The notes: generated from the sequence alone by a model not told the origin. A stretch of 64,000 nt of DNA from Escherichia coli (GCA_021307345.1 CP089930.1:2666001-2730000), one strand, 5' to 3'; positions 48,922 through 59,044 are shown, numbered from the stretch's first letter. Program-made: numbers and translations.

Positions 48922-49391
48922 TGGCCGATCTCCCCGAAGCGAATAACGGGCCCCGGAGCCATGGTCAGGGTTTTATTTCTCAACAACCTGAAAGCCATCG
49001 CCTCTCCGGTTTTCACTGACAGTTCACAGGCGAAGTGAAAGGTCGTCCAGTTAATCCCCCTACGGTACTGACCATTACCTGTCAGCAGTGCAGGTGAGAT
49101 CAGACGCTGCATATTATGTTTTCCCTGATCGAAAATAACCTTATCTACGTCGGTATACCGCTTCTGTAGTTCTTTCAGTGCGAGTGGTCGGCAAATAAAT
49201 TCGGCCACACGTTGAGCTTCTGTCCAGTTGGTATAGACAAAATTACGGTCATCTTTCCCTTTTACCTCGTGATTAATGACGTTATTCAGGTGTTCTACCT
49301 GGGCAGGGTTCAATGTGACGTTCGCTGCAAATGCAAATCCGGTATACATACAGGATATTGCGGTAATTATAACCAAACGTTTAAAACTCAT
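48918..49391 (-). CDS. exported DUF930-like protein
   Basis: A 157-residue protein with a signal peptide ending AFA before ANVTLNPAQ (about residue 22), so periplasmic or secreted. The segment EFICRPLALKELQKRY...DKVIFDQGK...INWTTFHFACELSVKTGEAMAF resembles DUF930 proteins found in enterobacteria; function unknown. Two cysteines (in FICRP and FACEL) may form a disulfide. The ATG at 49391 follows GGAG by five bases and is preferred over the in-frame start at 49409. First gene of a two-gene unit with the LprI-like gene. Confidence 0.7.
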   Translation of the reverse strand: MSFKRLVIITAISCMYTGFAFAANVTLNPAQVEHLNNVINHEVKGKDDRNFVYTNWTEAQRVAEFICRPLALKELQKRYTDVDKVIFDQGKHNMQRLISPALLTGNGQYRRGINWTTFHFACELSVKTGEAMAFRLLRNKTLTMAPGPVIRFGEIGQ

Positions 49392-49984
49392 AAATACTCC
49401 GTTACGCATAAGTTTCTACATTTACTGTGCAATGACAATGTAAGATCCAGGAATAATTAACATGCTGCGCTGAATCAATTTTTTATGGTTAATCAGGTCG
49501 TTCGGGTGTAGGCCTGAATATGCTGTAATGCAAATTTCCGCTTGCCTAAAATAAAATCTCCTCGCCGATATTGAGACCTGTGGATACGGGGATGACCTGA
49601 TTGCCGGACAAGAATTTAATGTCATTACACGGCGAATACTTATGAATTACTTAGGCAACATGGGCATAACTATCAGATAACAGTATCTGTGGCATAGGCG
49701 CGGGTAAGTCAGTATTTTGCACTATGTATAGCCTGTCTATTAACAGATGTTGTGGTAAATAAAAAACAAAAAAACATAATAAAAATATAATTAGGAATAT
49801 TTATAAAGACGTTTTTAATCAATTGATATGGCTGCGATTATTTTTATTGTCAGGCAATTTTCCCATTATTTTTTATTCTCAATATGTTGATCTGTATTGC
49901 TTTTTTTATTTCCACATTGCCTTAGTATCGAGCTAATGAAGTATTGTGATTAATTTGACTTTAATTGAATTACGAGAGGGAACT
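49392..49984. promoter_or_regulatory. divergent control region of the T6SS cluster
   Basis: About 590 bp with no convincing gene, AT-rich toward tssB. It must contain the promoter for tssB onward and that of the minus-strand pair. GAGAGGGA at 49974-49981 is the tssB ribosome site. I found no clear -24/-12 sigma-54 site and could not fix a sigma-70 promoter. Confidence 0.5.
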
Positions 49985-50482
49985 ATGAGTGACAGCTTCC
50001 AGCGGGAGATACCGAAGGCCCGTATTAATCTGAAATTAGATCTGCACACCGGGGGAGCAAGTAAGAAAACAGAATTACCCCTGAAGTTACTGGTTGCGGG
50101 TGATTTTAGTAATGGTCAGGAATCCGCGCCATTATCTGAACGTAAAAAAGTTAATCTTAACAAAAATAATTTTGATGCAGTCCTTTCTGAATATTCCCCA
50201 AAAGTAAATCTTATCGTTAATAACACACTTGCTGATGACGGTAGTGAAGACAGCATCAGGTTAACATTCCAGAGCATAAAGGATTTCTCCCCGGAACAGG
50301 TCTCCCGACAAATACCACAGCTAAAAGCCATGCTTTCCATGCGTAATTTACTTCGTGATTTAAAAGCGAACCTTCTGGATAACCAGACTTTCCGTAAAGA
50401 ACTGGAAAACATTTTGCTGGACCCGGCATTAAGTGCAGAACTCAGAGCAGAACTTTCCGCTCTGGCACCTAAACAGCCGTAA
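49985..50482 (+). CDS. tssB: TssB, T6SS contractile sheath small subunit
   Basis: A 165-residue sheath protein starting MSDSFQREIPKARINLKLDLHTGG, the classic TssB/VipA N-terminus. It pairs with TssC to form the contractile sheath; the helix with ...QIPQLKAMLSMRNLLRDLKANLLDN is the TssC-binding part. The ATG at 49985 has a good ribosome site; the earlier in-frame start at 49946 was rejected. Confidence 0.97.
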   Translation: MSDSFQREIPKARINLKLDLHTGGASKKTELPLKLLVAGDFSNGQESAPLSERKKVNLNKNNFDAVLSEYSPKVNLIVNNTLADDGSEDSIRLTFQSIKDFSPEQVSRQIPQLKAMLSMRNLLRDLKANLLDNQTFRKELENILLDPALSAELRAELSALAPKQP

Positions 50483-50521
50483 CGGTCATGACGATTTAAC
50501 GGATTAATAAGGAAAATGTTG

Positions 50522-52063
50522 ATGTCTGTAAAAAATGAGAATGCCGCAGGTGGCGAGAGTGTGGTGCTTGAACATCCTGCTGCCGCTGGAGTTTATGCTT
50601 CCCTGTTTGAAAAAATTAATCTCAACCCGGTCTCTGAGCTGAGTTCTCTGGATATCTGGCAGGACGCACAGGCGATGTCGGATGCCACTGCGGATGAACG
50701 TTTAACGGCCGGGATGCAGGTGTTCCTGGAGTGTCTGACAAAATCGGGATCGAAAGTCGAAAAGCTCGACAAAAATCTGATTGACCACCATATCGCTGAA
50801 CTGGATTACCAGATCAGCCGTCAGCTTGATGCCGTTATGCATCATGAGGACTTTCAGGCGGTAGAAAGTCTGTGGCGCGGCGTGAAATCGCTGGTCGATA
50901 AAACAGATTTCCGCCAGAACGTGAAAATTGAACTGCTGGATATATCTAAAGAAGACCTGCGTCAGGACTTTGAAGATAGCCCGGAAATTATCCAGAGTGG
51001 TTTGTACAAACATACCTACATTGATGAGTATGACACGCCGGGTGGCGAGCCAATTGCCGCGCTGATTTCCGCTTATGAGTTTGATGCATCTGCGCAGGAT
51101 GTGGCGCTGATGCGTAATTTATCAAAAGTGTCCGCAGCGGCTCATATGCCATTTATCGGTTCTGCAGGTCCGAAATTTTTCCTGAAAGAGTCAATGGAAG
51201 ACGTTGCGGCCATCAAAGATATCGGTAACTACTTTGACCGCGCCGAGTACATTAAATGGAAAAGTTTCAGGGATACGGACGATTCCCGTTATCTGGGGCT
51301 GGTTATGCCACGCGTGCTGGGTCGCCTGCCGTATGGCCCGGACACTGTACCGGTGCGTAGTTTTAATTATGTTGAAGAGGTGAAAGGCCCGGATCACGAT
51401 AAATACCTGTGGACCAATGCCACCTTTGCTTTTGCGGCCAACATGGTGAAAAGCTTCATCAATAACGGTTGGTGTGTACAAATCCGTGGTCCACAGGCGG
51501 GTGGTGCGGTGCAGGATCTGCCAATTCACCTGTATGATCTTGGCACCGGCAACCAGGTAAAAATCCCCTCAGAGGTGATGATCCCGGAAACCCGCGAGTT
51601 CGAGTTCGCGAATCTTGGTTTCATTCCCCTGTCGTACTACAAAAATCGCGATTATGCGTGTTTCTTCTCGGCGAACTCCACGCAAAAACCCGCTCTCTAC
51701 GATACTGCGGATGCTACTGCCAACAGCCGCATCAATGCGCGTCTGCCTTACATCTTCCTGCTGTCGCGCATCGCTCATTACCTGAAGCTGATTCAACGTG
51801 AAAACATTGGCACCACCAAGGATCGCCGGTTGCTGGAACTGGAGCTTAACACCTGGGTTCGTGGTCTTGTGACTGAAATGACCGACCCGGGTGATGAGTT
51901 GCAGGCATCTCACCCGCTGCGTGATGCGAAAGTTGTGGTGGAGGACATTGATGATAATCCGGGCTTCTTCCGCGTGAAACTCTACGCCGTACCGCACTTT
52001 CAGGTGGAAGGGATGGACATCAATCTCTCACTGGTTTCCCAGATGCCGAAAGCCAAGTCGTAA
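50522..52063 (+). CDS. tssC: TssC, T6SS contractile sheath large subunit
   Basis: A 513-residue VipB/EvpB-type sheath protein. Family motifs include LIDHHIAELDYQISRQLDAVMHH, ESLWRGVKSLVDKTDF, and MPRVLGRLPYG near residue 260, ending in the conserved NPGFFRVKLYAVPHFQVEGMDINLSLV. AAGGA at 50509-50513 is eight bases before the ATG at 50522, so this start is preferred to 50516. Confidence 0.97.
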   Translation: MSVKNENAAGGESVVLEHPAAAGVYASLFEKINLNPVSELSSLDIWQDAQAMSDATADERLTAGMQVFLECLTKSGSKVEKLDKNLIDHHIAELDYQISRQLDAVMHHEDFQAVESLWRGVKSLVDKTDFRQNVKIELLDISKEDLRQDFEDSPEIIQSGLYKHTYIDEYDTPGGEPIAALISAYEFDASAQDVALMRNLSKVSAAAHMPFIGSAGPKFFLKESMEDVAAIKDIGNYFDRAEYIKWKSFRDTDDSRYLGLVMPRVLGRLPYGPDTVPVRSFNYVEEVKGPDHDKYLWTNATFAFAANMVKSFINNGWCVQIRGPQAGGAVQDLPIHLYDLGTGNQVKIPSEVMIPETREFEFANLGFIPLSYYKNRDYACFFSANSTQKPALYDTADATANSRINARLPYIFLLSRIAHYLKLIQRENIGTTKDRRLLELELNTWVRGLVTEMTDPGDELQASHPLRDAKVVVEDIDDNPGFFRVKLYAVPHFQVEGMDINLSLVSQMPKAKS

Positions 52064-52081
52064 GGCGAGGGAAAATCAGGG

Positions 52082-53419
52082 ATGAAAATTTTTCGCCCAC
52101 TTTGGGAGGATGGGGCCGCGCTGGCCCCACAACAGTTCCAGCAGCAGGCTCGCTGGGACGAACATATTGCCGACACTGTTGCAGGAATGGGAATTTCCCA
52201 TCCCTGGGGCGTGGTGAATGCTGAATTCGATACCGCAGCCCTTGTATTGTCACGCCTGAATGCTACCCGTCTGGTGGTACGTTTTCAGGACGGCACGATG
52301 GTTGATACTGACCTGGCGGATAATCTTCCACCGGTCTGTGATTTATCCGTCGCAAACGGTTCTGAGGTTGTTGAAGTCGTTGTGGCGCTGCCGTTGCTGA
52401 GTGCCAGTGGTGGCAATCTGGATAATGGTCAGGACAGTGAGCGCCCGCGTCGCTGGAAATCTGAACGCCTAGTGGTTCAGGAGCTTGCCGGGCATGAAAG
52501 TGGTGAACTGGCCATTTTGCGTAATGCCGTCACGCTTCGTTTATCTACGCAGGAAAATACCGCTTACCTGACTTGTCCGGTGGCTCGTCTGGCACGTAAT
52601 GCGCAGGGACAGTGGAATCGTGATCCGTCTTTTATCCCGCCGATGCTCTCGATTACGGCAAGCCCTTTGCTTGTGGCTGAACTGAGCGATCTGTTGGTTC
52701 GTCTGCAGGCACGACGTAAGCGTCTGATGGCGATGCGTCGCGAAAGCAACGAGCGTCTGGCCGATTTTGCGGTGGCTGATGTTTCTCTGTTCTGGCTACT
52801 CAATGCCCTGAATAGCGCCGAGCCCGTGCTGACCGAACTGATGCAGACTCCGGGACGCCACCCGGAGTTGCTCTACCGTGAATTGACCCGCCTGGCAGGC
52901 AGCCTGCTGACGTTTTCACTGGAGCACGATGCCAGTGATATTCCTGTTTATCAGCATGATACGCCTGAACGAGTGTTCCCGCCGTTGCTGGCTCTGCTCG
53001 ATAAATTGCTGGAAGCCAGTCTGCCCTCCCGGGTTATCAGTATTCAACTGGATCATGCCGATCAGTTCTGGAAAGGATCGCTGCATGATGCCCGCTTGCG
53101 TGAAGGGGCTGATTTCTATCTTTCCGTTCGCTCCTCCATGCCGAATCACGAGCTGCAAGTGAAATTCCCGCAGCTTTGTAAGGCGGGCAGTCTCAATGAC
53201 GTCTCAGATGTCGTGAACGTGGCGCTGAGTGGCATGGTTATAAAACCACTCAGCCATGTGCCTGCGGCGATCCCTCTGCGCCTTGAAAACCAGTTCTTCT
53301 CTCTGGATCTGAGTACCGATGCGGCGCGGGCGATGCTGGAGGCGGGTAGCTGTACCTTTTACACCCCGTGCTCACTGGGGGAGGTGAAACTTGAACTGTT
53401 TGCGGTGTTACGCGCATGA
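52082..53419 (+). CDS. tssK: TssK, T6SS baseplate protein
   Basis: A 445-residue baseplate protein linking the TssFGE wedge to the TssLM membrane complex. It starts MKIFRPLWEDGAALAPQQFQQQARWDEH, close to the family pattern W-EGM-L-PQHFQQ. The C-terminal domain ends in the TssL-binding ELFAVLRA. It overlaps tssL by four bases. Confidence 0.96.
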   Translation: MKIFRPLWEDGAALAPQQFQQQARWDEHIADTVAGMGISHPWGVVNAEFDTAALVLSRLNATRLVVRFQDGTMVDTDLADNLPPVCDLSVANGSEVVEVVVALPLLSASGGNLDNGQDSERPRRWKSERLVVQELAGHESGELAILRNAVTLRLSTQENTAYLTCPVARLARNAQGQWNRDPSFIPPMLSITASPLLVAELSDLLVRLQARRKRLMAMRRESNERLADFAVADVSLFWLLNALNSAEPVLTELMQTPGRHPELLYRELTRLAGSLLTFSLEHDASDIPVYQHDTPERVFPPLLALLDKLLEASLPSRVISIQLDHADQFWKGSLHDARLREGADFYLSVRSSMPNHELQVKFPQLCKAGSLNDVSDVVNVALSGMVIKPLSHVPAAIPLRLENQFFSLDLSTDAARAMLEAGSCTFYTPCSLGEVKLELFAVLRA

Positions 53420-54069
53420 ATAATTCCAGTCTCAGCCAGATTGAACAGATTTTCTATCCAGGCTGGTTGATGACCAGCCAGCTACGCGGCGGGCAAGAAG
53501 TTCGGGACGGGGACGGGCTTTATCGCCGGGCCTGTCGTCTGGTTCAGGAAGCGCGCAAATCGCTTTCGGATGCGGGCTACAGTGATAGCAGCCAGGAGCA
53601 CATGGTATACGCGCTGTGCGCCTTGCTGGATGAAAGTGTTCTCAATCGGGGCACTTCTGACGATGGTTATCTGGCCTGGCGCCGTGATCCGTTGCAGGCG
53701 CATTTCTTCGGTACTTTGAACGCAGGTGAGGTGTTATGGGAGCGTATCCGCAACCTGTTGAAAGAGTCCGCACCGGACATGGCCGTGCTGACCTGTATGT
53801 ACCGTACTTTACAACTGGGATTTGTCGGACAGTACCGGGCGCAGAATGACGAACGTCGTGAAGACGTGGTGCGTGCGCTGGGGGAACGAGTGCCCGCTTT
53901 TACGCTTGCTCAGGATGCGCCGATTGTCGCCAGGGTATCCAGTCTGCGCAGCGGTCGCCGACTGTACTGGCTTTCCTGGATTATCGGGGCGGCAGTACTG
54001 GCTGCGCTGTGGTACTTCTTCTCTTCCTCCCTCACCGAACTGGTGAGTCAGACGGTCAGGCCGGGGTAA
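53416..54069 (+). CDS. tssL: TssL (DotU family), T6SS inner-membrane anchor
   Basis: A 217-residue protein: an N-terminal cytoplasmic DotU domain (about 25-180; YALCALLDESVLNRG, DPLQAHFFGTLNAGEVLWERI) and one C-terminal membrane segment (about 183-205). It forms the membrane complex with TssM, which is not in the window. Unlike evolved TssL it has no peptidoglycan-binding domain; that function is in the next gene. Confidence 0.96.
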   Translation: MNNSSLSQIEQIFYPGWLMTSQLRGGQEVRDGDGLYRRACRLVQEARKSLSDAGYSDSSQEHMVYALCALLDESVLNRGTSDDGYLAWRRDPLQAHFFGTLNAGEVLWERIRNLLKESAPDMAVLTCMYRTLQLGFVGQYRAQNDERREDVVRALGERVPAFTLAQDAPIVARVSSLRSGRRLYWLSWIIGAAVLAALWYFFSSSLTELVSQTVRPG

Positions 54070-54072
54070 AGG

Positions 54073-55755
54073 ATGCGTGATGTTTACCGGAGTCTGTTAA
54101 CCGTCCTGGCGGGCGTACTGGCACTGTGGCTTATCCTGGGATTCTGGTCACCGTCGGTCGGGAGCCGTGCGGCATTCAGCCTGCTGATTATTTTGGTCTG
54201 TGGGGGAATGCTCTGGCGTCAGTATCGGACATTACTGATACGGGCACCGGCGCTCAGAGATATTGTGGTTGAGTCTCTGCCACCGGAAGATTTTCAGGGT
54301 GCAGTCATTCTGGTGTGTGGCGATAACAGCGCATTATTTGCTGCGGGGACACGGCATCGTGAAACCCGTCAGGGCTGGTATCTGTGGGTAAAAGATGCAG
54401 AGCAGTTGCCATTGTTGGCTCAACACCTGAGTCAGATTCGTTCGGCTCTGGTGTCACAGATCTCGATATTGTTGGCTATCTTACCCGAACGCCACACCTC
54501 GGATGCGGAGTTAACCCAGAGTCTGCGTGGTTGGCAGCGTGCTGCTGCGCAATGCCATATCTCACTTGGTCAACTCCCGCCGCAGTGGATCGTTATCTGG
54601 CTGTCACCGCCAGTCGCTTGTGTTGATGCTGAGCCGGTCTGGTTTACTACTGTCAGCCAACGGGCAGGACTCCAGGTATATCAACCCGGTCAGGGGAATT
54701 TGTCACTGACCGACTGGGCTCAAGAAACAACTTCGGGTGAGTGGCTGTCCCGCCTGAGCCAGGTGCTATGGCTGGACAGTGGACTTGCCTGGCTGAATAC
54801 CGCAGTTAACAGTCTGCTGTCGGAGCGTCAGGGAGAACTGCCAGCTCTGAAGCCCTGTATACAAGGGCTGTGCATGGCTCCCGTGAGCGGTCTCGCCGGC
54901 AATCTCTGGCAACAACACATTGCCTCTGTTACTGCGCTGTCGGCGCTGCCGCGTCGTCGTGGCGTCAGTCGTCGGATGGTGTTCTGGCGCTATGCCGGGC
55001 TGCTGGGGGGCATTTTTCTTGCACTGGCGATGCTGGCGTCCTGGGTTAACAATCAGCGTCTGATCCGCAATGTCGGCGACCATCTTGCCTTATACCACCG
55101 TCTCTCCGACGCCCCTCTCACGCCTAAACTCCAGGCACATCAGCGTCTGCGCGCTGATGGCGCACTGCTGGAAGACTGGCAGCGGCGCGGTGAACCTCTG
55201 CGTTATCGCCTCGGGTTGTATCAGGGGGGGCGTCTGATACCTGCTGTTGAAGCCGCCGTGAATGACTTGCCGCTACCACCATCACTATCACCGTCACCGC
55301 AGACGGTTATCAAAAAAATCGTACAGGAGCCGGCGACTATCCGCCTTGACAGCATGTCGCTGTTCGATTCCGGCAAATCGGCGCTGAAAGCCGGATCCAC
55401 CAAAATGCTGGTTAATTCGCTGGTGGGCGTCAAGGCAAGGCCTGGCTGGCTGATTGTGGTCGCCGGTCATACAGATAACACCGGCAACGCACAACGAAAT
55501 CAGACGCTTTCTCAGAAACGTGCCGAAGCGGTGCGCGACTGGATGCATGACACCGGTGACGTGCCGGAAAGCTGTTTTGCGGTGCAGGGCTATGGTGCAA
55601 GTCGCCCGCTCGCAACCAATGACACCCCGGAAGGCCGTGCGCTAAACCGCCGTGTCGAAATCAGTCTGGTATCACAGGCTAATGCCTGTCAGATACCGGG
55701 TCACACCCTGGCGTCATCGCAGGATGATGGCGCATCACAACATAATAGAGAGTAA
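54073..55755 (+). CDS. T6SS-associated OmpA-domain membrane protein (TagL-like)
   Basis: A 560-residue inner-membrane protein with two N-terminal membrane segments (about 8-26 and 35-50), a cytoplasmic stretch, a third segment near 305-325 and a periplasmic C-terminal OmpA/MotB peptidoglycan-binding domain (about 425-545). The signature is intact (HTDNTGNAQRNQTLSQKRAE then GRALNRRVEI). It should anchor the TssL/TssM complex to the cell wall. Start ATG follows tssL by 3 bp with a GGGGTAAAGG ribosome site. Confidence 0.9.
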   Translation: MRDVYRSLLTVLAGVLALWLILGFWSPSVGSRAAFSLLIILVCGGMLWRQYRTLLIRAPALRDIVVESLPPEDFQGAVILVCGDNSALFAAGTRHRETRQGWYLWVKDAEQLPLLAQHLSQIRSALVSQISILLAILPERHTSDAELTQSLRGWQRAAAQCHISLGQLPPQWIVIWLSPPVACVDAEPVWFTTVSQRAGLQVYQPGQGNLSLTDWAQETTSGEWLSRLSQVLWLDSGLAWLNTAVNSLLSERQGELPALKPCIQGLCMAPVSGLAGNLWQQHIASVTALSALPRRRGVSRRMVFWRYAGLLGGIFLALAMLASWVNNQRLIRNVGDHLALYHRLSDAPLTPKLQAHQRLRADGALLEDWQRRGEPLRYRLGLYQGGRLIPAVEAAVNDLPLPPSLSPSPQTVIKKIVQEPATIRLDSMSLFDSGKSALKAGSTKMLVNSLVGVKARPGWLIVVAGHTDNTGNAQRNQTLSQKRAEAVRDWMHDTGDVPESCFAVQGYGASRPLATNDTPEGRALNRRVEISLVSQANACQIPGHTLASSQDDGASQHNRE

Positions 55756-55759
55756 TTCC

Positions 55760-56251
55760 ATGGCAATTCCTGTTTATCTTTGGCTGAAGGACGATGGCGG
55801 CGCGGACATCAAAGGGTCTGTGGACGTTCAGGATCGTGAAGGCAGCATCGAAGTGGTGGCTCAGGAACACAACCTGTACATCCCGACCGATAACAACACA
55901 GGCAAGCTGACCGGCACCCGAATCCACACTCCGTTCCTGTTTACCAAGGAAATCGATTCCTCCAGCCCATATCTGTACAAGGCGGTGACCACCGGACAGA
56001 CCCTCAAGTCTGCAGAATTCAAGTGGTACAAAATTAACGATGCGGGTCAGGAGGTCGAGTACTTCAACACCAAACTTGAGAACGTGAAAGTGGTGAAGGT
56101 GAACCCTGTAATGCACGACATCAAAGATCCTTCTTTCGAGAAGCACAACCACCTTGAGCAGATCGAACTGCGCTACGAAAAAATCACCTGGACCTACAAA
56201 GACGGCAACATCATTCATTCCGATTCATGGAACGAACGCGCGACCGCGTAA
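55760..56251 (+). CDS. hcp: Hcp, T6SS tube protein
   Basis: A 163-residue Hcp-family tube subunit (MAIPVYLWLKDDGGADIKG...), forming hexameric rings inside the sheath and carrying small effectors. Family C-terminus YEKITWTYKDGNIIHSDSW is present. The longer open frame begins inside the preceding gene; ATG 55760 gives the normal size. It is followed by a very strong hairpin, so hcp mRNA is probably more abundant than the downstream genes. Confidence 0.97.
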   Translation: MAIPVYLWLKDDGGADIKGSVDVQDREGSIEVVAQEHNLYIPTDNNTGKLTGTRIHTPFLFTKEIDSSSPYLYKAVTTGQTLKSAEFKWYKINDAGQEVEYFNTKLENVKVVKVNPVMHDIKDPSFEKHNHLEQIELRYEKITWTYKDGNIIHSDSWNERATA

Positions 56252-56257
56252 GTCACG

Positions 56258-56287
56258 AGCGGACAGAGTTTCTCTGTCCGCTTTTTC
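56258..56287 (+). terminator. strong terminator between hcp and clpV
   Basis: A perfect 11-bp stem AGCGGACAGAG / CTCTGTCCGCT with a 3-nt loop, followed by TTTTT (56283-56287 region). It begins 6 bp after the hcp stop. Partial termination would raise Hcp relative to ClpV. Confidence 0.93.
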
Positions 56288-56428
56288 GTTTTTGCTGAAC
56301 GTCTGAAGTCAACGGGCTTTCAGCAAAGAACCCACAATCTGCCAGCCTGACCGTATGCGCTTTGGTCTCCTTCCTGGGAAACAGCGAGGGGCGGTAGCGT
56401 GTCCAGGAACCGACAAAGAGAGAAATTC

Positions 56429-59044
56429 ATGGAAAATCCAGCCATCCTGCTGCGACGTTTGAACCCTTACTGTGCCCGTGCGATGGAAGGGGCGGCTTCG
56501 CTCTGCCAGACCCGTGCGCATACGGAAATTCTGCCGGAGCACTGGCTGCTGAAATTGCTGGAGCAGGGCGAGGGCGATCTCACTGTGCTGGCTCGTCGCT
56601 ACGAGTGGGACATGGACAGCCTCTGGCAGGATTTGCTTGGCTGGCTCGACAAACAACCGCGCTCAGTGCGCCGTCGTCCGCAGCTTTCAGAAAACATCCA
56701 GACGCTGATGCAAGAAGCCTGGCTGATTGCCTCACTGGCGGGTGAGGCACAGATCCGAAGTCATCACCTGATGATGGCACTGGTTGATAAGCAGAACCTG
56801 GTGCGTTGCGATGGTCTGTGGCCATTATTGACCCTGGGCCTGAGTCAGTTGGAACGCCTGCGCCCGTTACTGGATGCTCAGTCAGACGAGCGTCCTGAAG
56901 TGCAACAGGAAGCGGAGCTGGCGTTTGTTGGAAGTCCCGTTGTCGCGGAGATAAAAGAGGGAGAACTCAGCCCGGCACTGCAAAACGTGCTGGATAAGTT
57001 TACCCTCGACGTCACTGCCAAAGCCCGCGAAGGCAAAATCGATCCAGTATTTGGGCGTGATACTGAAATCCGCCAGATGGTGGATATTCTTTCTCGCCGC
57101 CGAAAAAACAACCCGATTCTGGTCGGTGAGCCGGGTGTCGGTAAAACGGCACTGGTAGAAGGGCTGGCGCTCAGAATCGCTGAAGGCAATGTGCCGGAGT
57201 CGCTCAAACCTGTCGTGCTACGCACTCTTGATCTCGGTCTGCTGCAGGCAGGAGCGGGTGTGAAGGGGGAATTTGAACAGCGTCTGAAAAACGTGATTGA
57301 TGCAGTGCAGCAGTCACCAGTACCAGTTTTGCTGTTTATCGATGAAGCGCACACTATCATTGGCGCGGGTAACCAGGCTGGTGGTGCGGATGCCGCCAAC
57401 CTGTTGAAACCGGCACTGGCGCGTGGTGAATTACGAACCATCGCCGCTACAACCTGGTCTGAATACAAACAATTTTTCGAACGCGATGCCGCACTTGAGC
57501 GCCGCTTTCAGATGGTGAAAGTGGACGAGCCCGACGATGACACCGCCTGCCTGATGCTGCGTGGCCTGAAATCTCGCTACGCCGGACACCATAATGTGCA
57601 TATCACCGACGATGCGGTTCGCGCTGCCGTTACGCTTTCCCGACGTTATCTCACAGGCCGCCAGCTACCGGACAAAGCCGTTGACCTGCTCGACACCGCA
57701 AGCGCCCGTGTGCGCATGAGTCTCGACACCGTGCCTGAACAACTGACCCGTATCCGTTCCCGGATCACCGCTCTTGAAATGGAGAGGCAGGCACTACAGG
57801 AAGACATGGCTGTCGGTAGTCAAAACTACGGTGAACGCCTGACGGCAATAGAACAGGAAAAGAACACCTTCAGCGTTGAACTCAACGAACTGGAAACCCG
57901 GTACGGTCAGGAGCTGAAACTTACCGAACAACTGCTGGAAAGCCGCCAGGACATTTCCCGTCAGAGTAAAACGTACTCCCTGCAACAGGAGTTGAACGGT
58001 ATGCAGCACAACAACCCGTTACTTTCAGTCGATGTGGATGTGCGTACCGTTGCTACCGTGATTGCTGACTGGACGGGCGTCCCGCTGTCGTTGCTGATGA
58101 AAGACGAGCAGATCGAACTGCTGACGCTGGAAAACGAAATCGGCAAACGCGTAGTCGGGCAGAATGTGGCGCTTGAAGCCATCTCCCGGCGCCTGCGTGC
58201 CGCGAAAACAGGCCTCACATCTGAGAATGGCCCACAGGGTGTGTTCCTGCTGGTTGGCCCAAGTGGTGTAGGGAAAACCGAAACGGCGCTGGCGCTGGCT
58301 GACGTCATGTACGGCGGTGAAAAATCACTGATTACCATCAACCTGTCCGAGTATCAGGAGCCGCACACCGTCTCCCAACTGAAAGGCTCTCCTCCGGGCT
58401 ACGTCGGCTACGGGCAGGGGGGCATCCTCACCGAAGCGGTGCGCAAGCGCCCGTACAGCGTGGTGCTGCTCGATGAAGTCGAAAAAGCGCATCGTGACGT
58501 GATGAATCTGTTCTATCAGGTTTTTGATCGGGGCTTTATGCGCGATGGCGAAGGCCGTGAAATCGATTTTCGCAATACGGTCATTCTGATGACCTCAAAC
58601 CTTGGCAGTGACTATGTGATGCAGTTGCTTGATGAACAGCCTGATGCCAGTGAAGGCGACCTGCACGAACTGCTGCGCCCGCTCCTGCGCGAACACTTCC
58701 AGCCTGCGCTGCTTGCCCGCTTCCAGACAGTGATTTATCGACCGCTAACGGAAGCGGCGATGCGTGCCATCGTGGCAATGAAACTCTTGCAGGTCAGCAC
58801 GCGCTTGCATCGTCACTATGGCCTGACCACATATGTTGACGAGAGTCTGTATGACGCTTTGACCAGTGCCTGCCTGCTACCGGACACCGGAGCGCGCAAT
58901 ATCGACAACCTGCTCAACCAGCAAATTTTGCCGGTACTGAGTCAGCAATTGCTGGTTCATATGGCGGCGAAACAAAAGCCGATTTCGCTGACGCTGGGCT
59001 GGAATGATGATGAAGGGATTAGACTGGAGTTTAAACCTGGCTAA
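56429..59044 (+). CDS. clpV: ClpV, T6SS sheath-recycling AAA+ ATPase
   Basis: An 871-residue ClpB-like hexameric ATPase that disassembles contracted TssBC sheath. It has a Clp-N domain (about 10-150), first AAA domain with Walker A GEPGVGKT at 233-240 and Walker B LLFIDEAHTI, a middle coiled-coil domain (about 445-535), a second AAA domain with GPSGVGKT at 610-617 and a C-terminal D2-small domain. The start at the ATG at 56429 after GAGAG is preferred over the GTG at 56399. Confidence 0.97.
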   Translation: MENPAILLRRLNPYCARAMEGAASLCQTRAHTEILPEHWLLKLLEQGEGDLTVLARRYEWDMDSLWQDLLGWLDKQPRSVRRRPQLSENIQTLMQEAWLIASLAGEAQIRSHHLMMALVDKQNLVRCDGLWPLLTLGLSQLERLRPLLDAQSDERPEVQQEAELAFVGSPVVAEIKEGELSPALQNVLDKFTLDVTAKAREGKIDPVFGRDTEIRQMVDILSRRRKNNPILVGEPGVGKTALVEGLALRIAEGNVPESLKPVVLRTLDLGLLQAGAGVKGEFEQRLKNVIDAVQQSPVPVLLFIDEAHTIIGAGNQAGGADAANLLKPALARGELRTIAATTWSEYKQFFERDAALERRFQMVKVDEPDDDTACLMLRGLKSRYAGHHNVHITDDAVRAAVTLSRRYLTGRQLPDKAVDLLDTASARVRMSLDTVPEQLTRIRSRITALEMERQALQEDMAVGSQNYGERLTAIEQEKNTFSVELNELETRYGQELKLTEQLLESRQDISRQSKTYSLQQELNGMQHNNPLLSVDVDVRTVATVIADWTGVPLSLLMKDEQIELLTLENEIGKRVVGQNVALEAISRRLRAAKTGLTSENGPQGVFLLVGPSGVGKTETALALADVMYGGEKSLITINLSEYQEPHTVSQLKGSPPGYVGYGQGGILTEAVRKRPYSVVLLDEVEKAHRDVMNLFYQVFDRGFMRDGEGREIDFRNTVILMTSNLGSDYVMQLLDEQPDASEGDLHELLRPLLREHFQPALLARFQTVIYRPLTEAAMRAIVAMKLLQVSTRLHRHYGLTTYVDESLYDALTSACLLPDTGARNIDNLLNQQILPVLSQQLLVHMAAKQKPISLTLGWNDDEGIRLEFKPG

